64,000 bases of DNA from Deinococcus sp. AB2017081 (GCF_034440735.1 NZ_CP140098.1:2225501-2289500), one strand, 5' to 3'. Shown: positions 1 through 12,372, counted from the first letter of the stretch. Notes: generated by a model not told the origin, from the sequence alone. Made by a program: numbers and translations.

Positions 1-162
1 GCCGAAGACGTTCAGTGCGCCGTCGAGCATCTGGCGCTGCTGGCCGGTCGAGAGGATCATCGGGCGCAGGCCCGGAGTGGTTTCGATGGCGCGGTACACG
101 GGCGCCATCTTGGTCGCCTCGGGGCGGGTGCCGAAGGCCAGGACGATGGTGCGGTCGGTCAT
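1..162 (-). CDS. wecB: UDP-N-acetylglucosamine 2-epimerase, N-terminal part (cut by window edge)
   Basis: Only the first 54 codons are in the window. The protein begins [20 protein letters not shown], the conserved N-terminal strand and GTRPEA/K loop of non-hydrolysing UDP-GlcNAc 2-epimerases, followed by the STGQQRQML segment of the same family. The enzyme interconverts UDP-GlcNAc and UDP-ManNAc for surface-polysaccharide or teichoic-type polymers. The ATG overlaps the stop of the upstream polyprenyl-phosphate sugar transferase gene in an ATGA 4-bp junction, so the two are translationally coupled and very probably act in the same envelope glycan pathway. The remainder of the gene lies beyond the left edge. 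Confidence 0.9.
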   Translation of the reverse strand, partial: MTDRTIVLAFGTRPEATKMAPVYRAIETTPGLRPMILSTGQQRQMLDGALNVFG

Positions 163-1334
163 GGGTGGGTTTCCTTGGACTCGGTGGGGAGAGGAGAGGA
201 GGGGGCGTCGTCCGGGGTGGGCGCCACGTTCAGTGCCCGCATGCGGCGGTATGCCACGAACCACAGGCACAGGGCCACACCGATGCCGGTCGCGGCGATC
301 ACGGGCCCATGCACCCCCTGGAGGGCCATGCCGGTCATGCCGCACAGCAGGGCCACGCCCCACAGGATCACGGCCGTGCGCCGGGCGCTGGCGGTGCGGG
401 CCAGCACCCGGTGGTGGATGTGCGTCTTGTCCGGGTGCCCCAGCGGATTGCGGATGCCCCGTGCCAGCCGGCCGATCACGACCTGCGTCGTGTCCAGCAC
501 CGGCAGCGCCAGCACGATCAGGGGCACGAGCAGGCTGGCCCCGGCGCTGAACTTGAGCGTGCCCAGCAGGCTCACGGCGGCCAGCGTGTAGCCGAACAGG
601 TACGCGCCGGCGTCGCCCATGATGATCCGGCTGGGGTTGAAGTTGTGGCGCAGGTAGCCCAGCGCCGCGCCCGACAGGCCGGCGAGCAGGATCACCGCCG
701 CCGCCCGATCCGGGAACTGCGCCGCCGTGGCGAGCAGCACGGCACTCACGACAAAGCCCACGCCGCCCACCACGCCGTCCACGCCGTCCATCAGGTTCAC
801 GGCATTGGTCAGCCCCACGATCCACACGATGGTCAGCAGCGTGCTCAGCGGGCCGTTCACGGCCTCCGGCAGCACCGGAAGGAAGGGAATCGCGTTGAAA
901 TCCACCTTCAGACCGTTCACGACCAGGAGCACAGCGGCCAGGGTCTGCACCAGCAGCCGGAATGCCGGCGACAGGCCGAACTGGTCGTCGATGAAGCCCA
1001 CCAGCACCAGCAGGGACGCGCCCAGGAGGATCGCCAGCACCTGGATGTTCACGATCTCGATCACGATCGGGCGCAGCGCCCACGCGACGACCACGCTGAG
1101 CAGGAAGCCCGCGTAGATCGCCAGCCCGCCGGCGTTCGGGAGGGGTTCGGTGTTCAGTCGCCGGGCATTGGGCATGTCGGCCCAGCCGGCCTGCACCGCG
1201 AAGGCCCGCAGGCGGGGGATGAACAGCCAGGTGAACACCCAGGCCGTGATGAAGGTCAGAACGACACTGAGAAAGCCCCGGCCCAGCGGGTCGGCGATTC
1301 CCAGAGGCGCGAACAGCGCATGCAGCGGATCCAT
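159..1334 (-). CDS. WecA/TagO-type polyprenyl-phosphate N-acetylhexosamine-1-phosphate transferase
   Basis: A 391-aa multi-spanning membrane protein of glycosyltransferase family 4. Visible family motifs are GFIDDQFG (metal-binding aspartates), [11 protein letters not shown], an [14 protein letters not shown] loop and the C-terminal HIHH motif, which separates WecA/TagO enzymes from MraY. It should transfer a HexNAc-1-phosphate from a UDP sugar to undecaprenyl phosphate at the inner face of the cytoplasmic membrane, starting a surface glycan. It is followed directly by wecB. A possible -10 box (TAGAAT, 1345-1350) lies 10 nt upstream of the ATG, implying a very short leader. The sugar specificity cannot be read from sequence. 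The C-terminal tail of about 30 residues is Pro/Ser-rich and cytoplasmic. Confidence 0.88.
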   Translation of the reverse strand: MDPLHALFAPLGIADPLGRGFLSVVLTFITAWVFTWLFIPRLRAFAVQAGWADMPNARRLNTEPLPNAGGLAIYAGFLLSVVVAWALRPIVIEIVNIQVLAILLGASLLVLVGFIDDQFGLSPAFRLLVQTLAAVLLVVNGLKVDFNAIPFLPVLPEAVNGPLSTLLTIVWIVGLTNAVNLMDGVDGVVGGVGFVVSAVLLATAAQFPDRAAAVILLAGLSGAALGYLRHNFNPSRIIMGDAGAYLFGYTLAAVSLLGTLKFSAGASLLVPLIVLALPVLDTTQVVIGRLARGIRNPLGHPDKTHIHHRVLARTASARRTAVILWGVALLCGMTGMALQGVHGPVIAATGIGVALCLWFVAYRRMRALNVAPTPDDAPSSPLPTESKETHP

Positions 1335-1409
1335 AACTGACGGGATTCTAAGGGCTGGCCTGGCCCGTCACGCCATGCGGAAGGTGCAGACCAGCGTCAG
1401 GTGCCGAAC

Positions 1410-2033
1410 CTACTTCGTGCCGTAGATCCGGTCGCCGGCGTCGCCCAGTCCCGGCACGATGTAGCCGTGGTCGTTCAGGTGCGAGTCGATGGCCGCGACC
1501 ACGATCTCGACCTCGGGGTGGTCGCGCTCGATCACGGCGATCCCCTCCGGCGCGGCCAGGATGCTCATGAGCTTGATGCTGGTCGCCCCGGCGGCCTGCA
1601 GGCTGGAGATCGCGGCGCTGGCGCTGCCCCCCGTGGCCAGCATGGGATCGGTCAGGAACACGCGGCGCTCGGCGATGTCGGCGGGGAGTTTGTTGTAGTA
1701 CGCGACCGGCTGCAGGCTCTGGGGATCACGGTACAGCCCGATGTGCCCCACCTTGGCAGCCGGAACGAGCTGCACGATGGCATCCGTCATGATCAGCCCG
1801 GCCCGCAGGATGGCCACCAGCGCCAGCTTCTTGCCGGTCAGCATCGGGAAATCGCCACTCACCAGCGGCGTGTTCAGGGGGTGCGGCTCCGTCTCCAGAT
1901 CGCGCATCGCCTCGTACGCCAGCAGCAGGCTGACCTCGGCCGCCAGTTCGCGGAATTCCTTGACGCCGGTGCGCTCGTCGCGCATCAGGGAGAGTTTGTG
2001 CTGAACCAGGGGATGTGTGACGACGGTGACCAT
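1410..2033 (-). CDS. upp: Uracil phosphoribosyltransferase
   Basis: 207 aa, the normal length for bacterial UPRTase. It converts uracil and PRPP to UMP in pyrimidine salvage. The PRPP loop ([14 protein letters not shown]), the [12 protein letters not shown] segment and the C-terminal uracil-binding [13 protein letters not shown] block are all present. The ATG at 2033 is chosen because the family N-terminus ([14 protein letters not shown]) begins there and because TATCGT (2040-2045) lies exactly 6 nt upstream, predicting a leaderless mRNA. An open frame continues upstream but has no family similarity. It is divergent from the PLP enzyme gene and upstream of the wecA-like gene. Confidence 0.96.
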   Translation of the reverse strand: MVTVVTHPLVQHKLSLMRDERTGVKEFRELAAEVSLLLAYEAMRDLETEPHPLNTPLVSGDFPMLTGKKLALVAILRAGLIMTDAIVQLVPAAKVGHIGLYRDPQSLQPVAYYNKLPADIAERRVFLTDPMLATGGSASAAISSLQAAGATSIKLMSILAAPEGIAVIERDHPEVEIVVAAIDSHLNDHGYIVPGLGDAGDRIYGTK

Positions 2034-2113
2034 GCGCCCACGATACCCCTGACCCAGGCTCCACCCACCGTCGCCGGGCGCCGACGCTGCCCCGCCCGCG
2101 TATGCTGCCGACC

Positions 2114-3292
<1,179 letters not shown>

Positions 3293-3375
3293 ACGGCGCT
3301 GAGGTCACCTCCGTTGAACGGGCATGTCGCTGTGGCTGGCCCTCAGCCTCGGTCACGCTGGCCATCCCGCGTGGT

Positions 3376-3462
3376 TCACGGACTGGATATGATCTCATCG
3401 GTTGGCGATTGTCGGCAACTTGACACGCCCACCTGCCCCTGAGTCTCACGGACTGGATATGA
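3376..3462. repeat. 17-bp direct repeat, two copies exactly 70 bp apart
   Basis: TCACGGACTGGATATGA occurs at 3376-3392 and identically at 3446-3462, in the non-coding stretch between two convergent genes. Both copies contain a TATGAT/TATGAA hexamer resembling a -10 box on the + strand. A partial match (TGGATATGAT) occurs in another intergenic gap near 55944-55953. No family of repeats is recognised. Confidence 0.7.
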
Positions 3463-3502
3463 AAGGCGAGAGATCGCATCACAGGGGCCCGGGCCGCGAA
3501 CC

Positions 3503-4067
3503 TCACTCCCAGTCCCATTGCCGCCAGTCACTTGGCCGGGCCTCCTGCGGGCTGGGGGTGCGCTCCCGTCCTGGCACCGGATACCACGCATAGACCGCGT
3601 TCAGTGCCTCGTCCAGCCGCTGCCGCAGCATGGCCTGGAGCTGCTCGGCCTCGTCGGCACTCAGCTTCCCGATCGTCTCTGCATGGTGCTGGAAGGCGAC
3701 CTCCAGCCCCGGCAGGTGGGGGTCGCGTGCCTGCCGTACCGCGCCGCGCCGCAGTGGCCGGGGTTCGATGGTCGGCGTGTACGACCGCGCGGCCTCCTCG
3801 ATCTGCCGCTGCCGCCGAGCGGCCCGCTCGGCGCGGTGGCGTTCCGTCCGCTCGCGCCGGTCGGCCGCCTGTGCCTGGGCGGCCAGGAAGTCGTCACGGC
3901 GTTCGGTCTCGTCCACGCGGGCCTCGGCATACAGCTTGACGGGGGGCAGCCGGCGACGGCCCATCTTCAGGCCGTTTGGCCGCGTGCGGTCGTGCTCCCC
4001 CAGGTAGCGCGTGATCAGGGCAGGTGTCCAGCCCCGGTCCTTCAGATCCTGCGTGGCCAGGAAGCCG

Positions 4068-4084
<17 letters not shown>
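3503..4084 (-). CDS. Conserved-looking hypothetical protein, Arg/Glu-rich
   Basis: A 193-aa soluble protein that I do not recognise. The N-terminal 30 residues (FLATQDLKDRGWTPALITRY) look like a small helical motif such as a DNA- or protein-docking helix-turn-helix. Residues about 70-115 are a very basic and acidic helix rich in Arg/Glu/Ala, probably a coiled coil. The C-terminal 50 residues contain amphipathic helices and end in an acidic tryptophan tail. The ATG at 4084 lies inside the end of the upstream acetyltransferase gene (17-bp overlap), implying translational coupling. No signal peptide or membrane segment is seen. Codon use matches the neighbours, so recent transfer is not indicated. 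Confidence 0.7.
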
Positions 4085-4658
<574 letters not shown>

Positions 4659-4725
4659 GGGCGCACTATGGCATCCGGGGCGCACACCGTCAGCAGCGCG
4701 GCCCACCGTCAGCCGGGGGCCCGGA

Positions 4726-5103
4726 TCACGTCAGCCGGGCCCACAGGGCGGGCAGCAGCACGGCCGCCGCCACCCCGAGCGAGCCCACGGCGGCCACCAG
4801 CACTGCGCCGGCCATCGCGTCCTTGGCCGTCCTCGCCAGAGCATGCCACTGCGGACTGACCAGATCCACCACGGCCTCCACGGCGGTGTTCACGAGTTCC
4901 AGGGCCAGCACCAGGGCACAGCACAGCACGATGGGAGCCACCGACACCCGCAGCCACATCGCCGCTCCCACGGCGAGCACCGCACACCACACCTCGATCC
5001 GGAAATTGGGCTGCGACGTGTAGGTCTGCCGCAGGCCGGCCCACGCGAACCCGGCCGAGCGGCCGAACCGCCGGCCACTCCACGCCGAGCCGCCGGACTT
5101 CAC
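4726..5103 (-). CDS. dgkA: Diacylglycerol kinase (DgkA-type integral membrane kinase)
   Basis: A 125-aa, three-helix membrane protein. The family signature is clear: RQTYTSQPNFRIEVWCAVLA at the first helix and ELVNTAVEAVVDL in the second, where the Glu/Asn/Glu residues form the active site. It phosphorylates diacylglycerol or, in many Gram-positive-type bacteria, undecaprenol; the latter would feed the lipid carrier used by the nearby WecA-like enzyme. Start GTG 5103 forms a GTGA overlap with the ybeY stop. The phoH-ybeY-dgkA order is conserved in many bacteria, supporting the assignment. Confidence 0.93.
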   Translation of the reverse strand: MKSGGSAWSGRRFGRSAGFAWAGLRQTYTSQPNFRIEVWCAVLAVGAAMWLRVSVAPIVLCCALVLALELVNTAVEAVVDLVSPQWHALARTAKDAMAGAVLVAAVGSLGVAAAVLLPALWARLT

Positions 5104-5567
5104 GCCCCGCTGGGCAGCGCCGAGGCCGCCGCGTCCCACGCCCCGTGGAAGACCGCCCACTCCGGCCCGGTCGCTCCTTCCTCGAAGCCCAGGCCGTCGG
5201 CGTGCGGGTGGTCGTGGCCGACCAGATGGGTCAGGCCGTGGCTGGCCAGCAGCGCCACCTCGCGGGTCAGCGAGTGCCCACGGGCCGTGGCCTGCCGCCC
5301 GGCGGTGTCCAGACTGATCACGATGTCGCCCAGATGCGGCGGCATGAAGGGGTCGCCCGGTTCCCAGGTGGGGAAACTCAGGACATCGGTGGCGGCGTCC
5401 TCGCCCCAGGTCTCCAGCTTCATGGCACGGATCGCGCGGTCACCGACCAGCACCACCGTGACCTCGCGGTGCTCCACGCCGAAGTGCTGCATGGCCGCGT
5501 GCAGGGCCGCGCGCAGCACCGGGCGCAGGCCAGCCGGAGGCGTCTTCCGGACGACGAGATCGATCAT
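5100..5567 (-). CDS. ybeY: Endoribonuclease YbeY (rRNA maturation factor)
   Basis: 155 aa. The zinc signature H-G-L-T-H-L-x-G-H-D-H (within SHGLTHLVGHDHPHADG) is intact, as is the DVLSFP motif upstream of it. YbeY is a metal-dependent single-strand endoribonuclease involved in 16S rRNA 3-prime maturation and ribosome quality control. Start ATG 5567 is set by the family N-terminus and by TACGCT (5574-5579) 6 nt upstream, a leaderless promoter separate from phoH, even though the genes are only 67 bp apart. dgkA follows with a 4-bp overlap. Confidence 0.95.
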   Translation of the reverse strand: MIDLVVRKTPPAGLRPVLRAALHAAMQHFGVEHREVTVVLVGDRAIRAMKLETWGEDAATDVLSFPTWEPGDPFMPPHLGDIVISLDTAGRQATARGHSLTREVALLASHGLTHLVGHDHPHADGLGFEEGATGPEWAVFHGAWDAAASALPSGA

Positions 5568-5634
5568 GGCTCCAGCGTAGCGCGGAGCCCACCGCCCGCC
5601 AGGACACGGCGGAGGCGGTGGGCCCCGGTGAGGT

Positions 5635-6720
<1,086 letters not shown>

Positions 6721-6971
6721 CGGGGCTCCTGGGCGCACCATAGCGCACCCTCCCCCCAGGCGGACTGGCGGGGAGGGAAAGAATCGTGGGTCATCGCGTC
6801 CTGCCCATTGTCGGGAGTCGCCGGCAGGGGCGTCGTGGCCCACCGCACATTCGTGTCCCGGTGGCTGGACGGCGGGGCACGCGCGTGGCGGCCCGGCCCG
6901 ACCTGCCGGGTCTTGCGGCGCGGCTCACGTGCCACCGATCCCCCGCCGGGGGCGGCGCGTACACTGGACAG

Positions 6972-7856
6972 GTGACTGTGCTGGATCCCGCCACACCGCC
7001 CTGCCGAACCTATCTGTTCGCCGATCCTGCCTCCCATTCCCTGTCGCCGAGGATGCACCGTGCCGCCTTCGCCCACGCCGGACTGGCCGGCGACTATCAG
7101 GCCGTGCGGGTGCTCCCGGCCGACCTGGCGACGGCCGTGAGCGGTCTGCGCCGCCCAGACGTGCTGGGGGCGAACATCAGCCTCCCGCACAAGGAGGCGG
7201 TCGTGGCGCTGCTGGACGACCTGACACCGGCTGCAAGAGCCATCGGGGCCGTGAACACGGTGATCCACCGCGACGGCCGCCTGACCGGCGACAACACTGA
7301 CGCGCCCGGCCTGTTCGACGCCCTGGTGGAGGCGGGGGCCGCCGGTGTCGGAGACCGCCCGCGGGACGGGGCCGTGGTGGTGCTCGGCGCGGGCGGCGCG
7401 GCGCGGGCGGCCGTGTACGCCGCGCTGATCCTGCTGGAGCGGGACGTGTACGTCGTGAACCGCACCCACGTGCGGGCCGAGGAACTGGCGGCGGCGTGGG
7501 CTGCACCGGACGCCGACCATCAGGCCCGGGCCAGGGTGGCCGCCGACGTCCCGTGGGACGACGTCACGCTGGTCATCAACGCCAGCAGCGCGGGCCTGGA
7601 CGCGCCGGAACAGACGCCGCTGGACGCCGCGTACCTGACGCGCCTGCCCCTGTCGGCCGTGGTCTACGACATGGTGTACCGCCCCGCCCAGACCCGCCTG
7701 ATGCGTGAAGCGCGGGCGGCGGGCCTGCGGGCCGAGAACGGGCTGGGCATGCTCGCCCAGCAGGCGCGCCTGGCCTTCCAGACATGGACCGGGTGCGACG
7801 TGCCGGTGTCCGTCTTCCTGAATGCACTCGCCACGCCGCAGGACGAGGCGAGGTGA
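6972..7856 (+). CDS. aroE: Shikimate dehydrogenase
   Basis: 294 aa, NADP-dependent reduction of 3-dehydroshikimate in aromatic amino-acid synthesis. It has the substrate loop SHSLSP (about 21-26), NISLPHK with catalytic Lys74, GDNTD with catalytic Asp110, the Rossmann loop VLGAGGAARA and NRT. The C-terminal GLGMLAQQA helix is present. GTG 6972 is chosen because TACACT (6960-6965) is 6 nt upstream, so the transcript is probably leaderless. The stop overlaps the start of the histidine kinase gene (GTGA), an unusual partner for a biosynthetic gene. A second, degenerate AroE-like protein is encoded at 24436. Confidence 0.95.
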   Translation: MTVLDPATPPCRTYLFADPASHSLSPRMHRAAFAHAGLAGDYQAVRVLPADLATAVSGLRRPDVLGANISLPHKEAVVALLDDLTPAARAIGAVNTVIHRDGRLTGDNTDAPGLFDALVEAGAAGVGDRPRDGAVVVLGAGGAARAAVYAALILLERDVYVVNRTHVRAEELAAAWAAPDADHQARARVAADVPWDDVTLVINASSAGLDAPEQTPLDAAYLTRLPLSAVVYDMVYRPAQTRLMREARAAGLRAENGLGMLAQQARLAFQTWTGCDVPVSVFLNALATPQDEAR

Positions 7857-10800
7857 CCCGACTGAGGACAGGACGCTGGGCCGGGCGTGCCCCGCTGATC
7901 GTGATGGCGCTGGTGCTGATCCTCACGACGACCATGTCGCTGGTGCTGTCCCGCTTCGTCCACGACCAGCAGGAGAGCCGCTTCGAGCGGGAGACGGCGG
8001 CCGTGAGCGAGGCGCTGACCGCCCGGATCTCAGAGTACGAACGCCTGCTCTACGCCACCCGTGCTGCGTGGCAGGTGCATCCCGACCTGCTCGATCCGGA
8101 CGACTTCCGTGCGTTCGCCGCCAACCTGAAACTCACAGACGAGTACCCGGGCATCCAGACCATCGGCTACGCCGCGCTGCTGCCGCCAGGGACGGAGGCG
8201 GCGGCATTCACGGCCCAGATGCGGCGGCGGGTCTCACCGTCCTGGACCCTGCAGCAGGGCCCGTCACCGCAGCCGACCCGCGCGCCCGTCGCGCTGCTGT
8301 ACACCAACGGCACAGCGGATTACCGGGCACTGGGCTTCGACCTGTACAGCGAGCCCCGCCGCCGCGCCGCGCTCGGGGCCAGCGAGCAGAGTGGCACGGT
8401 GCAGGGCTCCAGACGGCTCACCCTGCGGCAGCCGGGTGCAGACGGTCAGGTGCTGGACGGCTTCGTGATGGTGGTGCCGGTCACCCGTGTCGGGAGCAAC
8501 ACGCCCCGACCCGACGGGTTCCTGTACATCGCGGTGCGTGCCGACCGGCTGGTGCAGGGGCTGCTCTCGCCGCAGACCGTCCGGCCCATGACCACCGAGA
8601 TCCGGCTGGACGGCGAATTGCTGGGATCACCGGCCGCGGCGGGTGCCGTGGAATTCCGGCAGACCGAGGAGCGCACCCTGGCCGGGCAGCGGTGGACGCT
8701 GCGGTTTACGGCCGACAGCGCCTTCGGGCAGGATTTCGCGGCGATCACGCCCCTGCTCACGCTGCTGGGCGGCCTGCTCACGGCAGGACTGGCGTATCTG
8801 GTGGTTCAGGCGCAGGTGCGGGCGCGCAGCCGCGCGGAGGAACTCAACGTGTCTCTCGCCGTGGCCCGCAGCCGCCAGGAGCAGGCCCGCGCCGAGTTCG
8901 AGGCGATCTTCCACTCCATGCAGGACGCAGCGGCGTTCACCGACGAGGTCGGGCTGATCCGGCTGGTGAACCCGGTATTGCGGGCCCAGTTCCGGCTGCC
9001 GGACGACCGGCTGATCGGTCAGCCGCTGTCGGTGCTGCACGCCGATCTGGGGCTGGCGGCGCGGGAGTCGTTCCAGTCGATCACCACCCCCTACGTGCGG
9101 GGGGACGGCACGGTCTTTGCGGGCGAGGCCCAGCGCAGCGAGGTGCTCGATCCGGACGGGCGGCGGCTGGGCCTGCTGGAGGTCGTGCGCGACGTGAGCG
9201 AACGTGTTCAGGCCGAGCAGACGGTGCAGGCCGCGCAGCGGCGCTACCGCGGTCTGCTGGACGCCGTACCGTTCATCGTGCGGGTCAGCGATCCTGCCGG
9301 TCACGTGACCTTCGTGAACGCCCGCCACCACGAACTGCTGGGCACAGACGACCTGACCGCGTGCCTGTCTGCAGAAGACCGCGTGGCCTACGCGACGCTG
9401 CGCGACACCGCCACGGCCACGCAGCGGCCGGTGCGCCGTGACATGCAGCTGACCCTGCCAGGGGGCGAGCGCCACTGGTTCACCCTGACCCACGCGCCGT
9501 TCCGGGACGAGCGCGGCGAGGTGGTCGAGTGGGTCACCAGCGTGACCGACATCCACGACCGCCTGCTGGCGGAACGCCTCGCGCAGCGCAACGAGGAACG
9601 GTACCGGGGGGTGCTGGAGGGCCTGCCGCAGATCGTGTGGCTCACCGATGCCGACGGCCGCCCGGTGTACTACAACCGGCAGTGGACGGCGTACGTGGGA
9701 CAGGCCCGCTCGGGCCAGGACTTCGCGTCGCTCATCCATCCGGCGGACCGGGCCACGTACCGTCACCGCTGGGACACGGCCGTGAAGGCCACCCGGCCCT
9801 TTGAGGCCGAGCACCGGCTGCTCGGGCAGACCGGGACGTACCGCACGTTCGTCACCCGGGCCCAGCCCGTGCTGGACTCCGGCGGTCAGGTGATCGAGTG
9901 GGTGGGCACCTCGACCGATGTGGACGATTCGGTGTACGCCGAGAACGCGGCGCGGCTCACGGCGGACGTGTCCGGCCAGCTCGCCTCCCGCCGCGCGGCC
10001 GGCAGCGGCTACCGACACGCGCCGTATGTCTCGGCGCTGGATCTGCTCACCACGCGGTTCGTGGACAGCGCCGCGCTGTGGCGTGCCGGGCCGCTGACCC
10101 TGGCCGCCCGTTCGGCCCGGCATCCCGGCTGGGACGCGCCCCACCTGCGGGCCGAGGTGACCCAGGCCCTGGCGGCCGTCATGGCCACGGGCGAACGGCT
10201 GTCGCTGCCGATGCATCCACTGCTGCACGCCGTGAACGCCTCCGGAGCGATGCTGCTCCCCCTGACGGCCCAGGACGGCACCCTGTGTGGGATCCTGGGC
10301 CTCGCGTACCGGCACGCCCTGACCGAGCGTGACGTCGAACTGGCCCAGGAACTCGCCAAGCGCTTCGCGTCTGCCCTGGAGAACGACGCGCTGCAAGACC
10401 GCGTGACGGCCGCGCAGGAGGATCTCACGGCGCTGAACCAGTCGCTGGAGGAACGCGTGCAGCTGCGCACGATGGAGCTGGAGGCCGCCAACCGGGAACT
10501 CGAGGCCTTCAGCTACTCGGTCAGCCATGACCTGAGGACACCGCTGCGGCACATCGTGGGGTTCGGGGACCTCCTCAGCAAGGAGGCCGGTCAGGCCAGC
10601 CTCAGCACGAAGGGCCACCGGTACCTGGGGATCATCACCGAATCGGCGTCCCGCATGAGCACGCTGATCGACGACCTGCTGGAGTTCTCGCGCATGGGCC
10701 GCCAGGAACTGCGGGTCGGCGCGGTCGACCTCGGGCCCCTGATCCAGACCACGTGGGGCGCGCTGGAACCCGATCGCCAGGGCCGGGACGTGACGCTGCA

Positions 10801-11173
10801 CGTGGGTGACCTGCCGGTCGTGACCGGCGACGCCACCATGTTGAATCTGGTGTTCACGAACCTGCTCAGCAACGCGCTCAAGTATTCCCGAACCCGTGAG
10901 CACGCCGTCATCGACGTGAGCGCGGTCACCGGAAACGATGAAGTGTCCATCACGGTTCGGGACAACGGCGTGGGCTTCGATCCCCGTTACACGGATAAAC
11001 TGTTCGGCGTGTTCCAGCGACTGCACCGCGCCGACGAATTCGAGGGGATCGGCATCGGCCTGGCCAATGTCAGACGGATCGTCGGCCGTCACGGTGGCCG
11101 GGTCTCGGCCACGTCCACGCCCGACGAGGGGGCGGCCTTCACGGTCACGCTGCCCCGGAGGTTTCCGCAGTGA
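7853..11173 (+). CDS. CHASE/multi-PAS membrane sensor histidine kinase
   Basis: 1106 aa. A transmembrane helix at about 13-34 and a second at about 300-322 flank an extracytoplasmic CHASE-like sensor (about 50-285, with the typical PGIQTIGYA stretch). Three PAS domains follow (about 345-450, 462-575, 580-700), then a GAF-like region (about 715-850), a short coiled coil, HisKA with SYSVSHDLRTPLRHI (phospho-His about 892) and HATPase_c with N-box NLVFTNLLSNALKYS and G1 DNGVGFDP. The HisKA sequence is of the bacteriophytochrome-like type. GTG 7853 overlaps the aroE stop and the end overlaps the next gene's GTG, so signal input and the receiver-kinase are co-translated. The ligand is unknown. Confidence 0.92.
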   Translation: MTRLRTGRWAGRAPLIVMALVLILTTTMSLVLSRFVHDQQESRFERETAAVSEALTARISEYERLLYATRAAWQVHPDLLDPDDFRAFAANLKLTDEYPGIQTIGYAALLPPGTEAAAFTAQMRRRVSPSWTLQQGPSPQPTRAPVALLYTNGTADYRALGFDLYSEPRRRAALGASEQSGTVQGSRRLTLRQPGADGQVLDGFVMVVPVTRVGSNTPRPDGFLYIAVRADRLVQGLLSPQTVRPMTTEIRLDGELLGSPAAAGAVEFRQTEERTLAGQRWTLRFTADSAFGQDFAAITPLLTLLGGLLTAGLAYLVVQAQVRARSRAEELNVSLAVARSRQEQARAEFEAIFHSMQDAAAFTDEVGLIRLVNPVLRAQFRLPDDRLIGQPLSVLHADLGLAARESFQSITTPYVRGDGTVFAGEAQRSEVLDPDGRRLGLLEVVRDVSERVQAEQTVQAAQRRYRGLLDAVPFIVRVSDPAGHVTFVNARHHELLGTDDLTACLSAEDRVAYATLRDTATATQRPVRRDMQLTLPGGERHWFTLTHAPFRDERGEVVEWVTSVTDIHDRLLAERLAQRNEERYRGVLEGLPQIVWLTDADGRPVYYNRQWTAYVGQARSGQDFASLIHPADRATYRHRWDTAVKATRPFEAEHRLLGQTGTYRTFVTRAQPVLDSGGQVIEWVGTSTDVDDSVYAENAARLTADVSGQLASRRAAGSGYRHAPYVSALDLLTTRFVDSAALWRAGPLTLAARSARHPGWDAPHLRAEVTQALAAVMATGERLSLPMHPLLHAVNASGAMLLPLTAQDGTLCGILGLAYRHALTERDVELAQELAKRFASALENDALQDRVTAAQEDLTALNQSLEERVQLRTMELEAANRELEAFSYSVSHDLRTPLRHIVGFGDLLSKEAGQASLSTKGHRYLGIITESASRMSTLIDDLLEFSRMGRQELRVGAVDLGPLIQTTWGALEPDRQGRDVTLHVGDLPVVTGDATMLNLVFTNLLSNALKYSRTREHAVIDVSAVTGNDEVSITVRDNGVGFDPRYTDKLFGVFQRLHRADEFEGIGIGLANVRRIVGRHGGRVSATSTPDEGAAFTVTLPRRFPQ

Positions 11174-12372
11174 CCGGCGCTCCAGATGTCCAGGGGATGT
11201 ACCGCAGCGTCCGGCCCGGCGAGGTGCTGCGCATCCTGCACCTCGAGGACAACGAACTCGACCACGAGCTGGTGTCCTTCCATCTGGAGGGCGAGGTGCC
11301 GTGGACGGTGCAGATCACCCGCGTCGAGGACGAAGCGGGCTTCCTGAAGGCCCTGCGCGACGGTCGCCCCCACCTGATCCTGAGTGACTTCGCCCTGCCG
11401 ACCTACGACGGCCTGAGTGCGTTCCGTGCCGCCCACGCCACCCTGCCCGACGTGCCCTTCATCATCGTGACCGGGGCCATGGGCGAGGAGACCGCCGTGG
11501 ACACGCTGCGGGAGGGCGTGACCGACTACATCCTCAAGCAGCGTCTGGAACGCCTGGCCCCCGCCGTCAAGCGCGCCATCGCGGAGGTCGATGCCCAGGT
11601 CAGCCGCGCCCTGGCTGAGCAGGAGGTTCGGCAGCTCAACCGCGACCTCAAGACCCGCCTGGACGAGGTCGAGCGCCTGCGCAACGTGGCCGAGCGCCAG
11701 AGCCAGCGCCTGGAGATCCAGGCCCGGCAGCTCGAGGAAGCGCTAAACATGCAGAAGACCTTCCTGGCCGAGACCAGCCACGAGCTGCGCACCCCGCTGA
11801 CGGCCCTGCACGGCTACCTGCGCCGCGCCGAGCGCGAGGTGGGCGGCAGCCAGACCCTGCTGGACGCCCAGCGCGTCGCGGAGAACATGACCCGCTTGGT
11901 GAACGACCTGCTGCAGCTGTCGCGCGGCGAACTCGTACAGAGCATCGAGATGCATTTCATGAACCTGGGCCACCTGCTGCGCCAGGTCGGCCGCGACTTC
12001 GGGGTGCGCGCTCCGGAGGAGAACCTGGAGATCGTGGGCGACCCCGGGCGGCTCACCCAGGTCTTCGTGAATCTGGTGACCAACGCCCTACGGGTCAGCG
12101 GATCGCCCGAGCGGGTCTATCTGGAGGCCAGCCCGCGCCCCGGCGAGATCGAGGTGCGCGTCGTCGATCACGGTCCCGGCGTGCCGGATCACGTCAAGCC
12201 GAAGATCTTCGACAAGTTCTACCGGGGCAAGGAAGCCGGCTCGGCTGGCCTGGGACTGACCATCGCGCAACAGGTCGTCACAGCTCACGGCGGCACGATC
12301 GACGTCGTGGACACGCCGGGCGGCGGCGCGACCTTCCGCGTGCGGCTGCCGCTGCCGGAAGAGGACGATTAG
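11170..12372 (+). CDS. Response-regulator/histidine-kinase fusion (REC-coiled coil-HisKA-HATPase)
   Basis: 400 aa, cytoplasmic. REC at about 20-135 has Asp26/Asn28 in the acidic pocket, phospho-acceptor Asp73 (LILSDFALP), Thr101 and Lys123. A long coiled coil (about 138-197) leads to HisKA with ETSHELRTPLTAL (His204) and a C-terminal ATPase domain with VNLVTNALR, DHGPGVP and GLGLTIAQQ. A REC domain placed in front of a kinase suggests that phosphorylation by the upstream membrane kinase gates this second kinase. No output domain is present, so the final target lies elsewhere. GTG start overlaps the upstream stop by 4 bp. The CheY-like regulator at 40055 is a candidate downstream partner, by inference only. 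Confidence 0.9.
   Translation: MTGAPDVQGMYRSVRPGEVLRILHLEDNELDHELVSFHLEGEVPWTVQITRVEDEAGFLKALRDGRPHLILSDFALPTYDGLSAFRAAHATLPDVPFIIVTGAMGEETAVDTLREGVTDYILKQRLERLAPAVKRAIAEVDAQVSRALAEQEVRQLNRDLKTRLDEVERLRNVAERQSQRLEIQARQLEEALNMQKTFLAETSHELRTPLTALHGYLRRAEREVGGSQTLLDAQRVAENMTRLVNDLLQLSRGELVQSIEMHFMNLGHLLRQVGRDFGVRAPEENLEIVGDPGRLTQVFVNLVTNALRVSGSPERVYLEASPRPGEIEVRVVDHGPGVPDHVKPKIFDKFYRGKEAGSAGLGLTIAQQVVTAHGGTIDVVDTPGGGATFRVRLPLPEEDD

Noticed and set aside
3376..3462. CRISPR array
   Set aside because: Only two 17-bp copies, no further units and no cas genes.
8627..11092. 821-codon minus-strand open frame across the histidine kinase
   Set aside because: Composition is dominated by Gly/Arg/His/Gln from reverse reading of the kinase codons; no start signal or motif.
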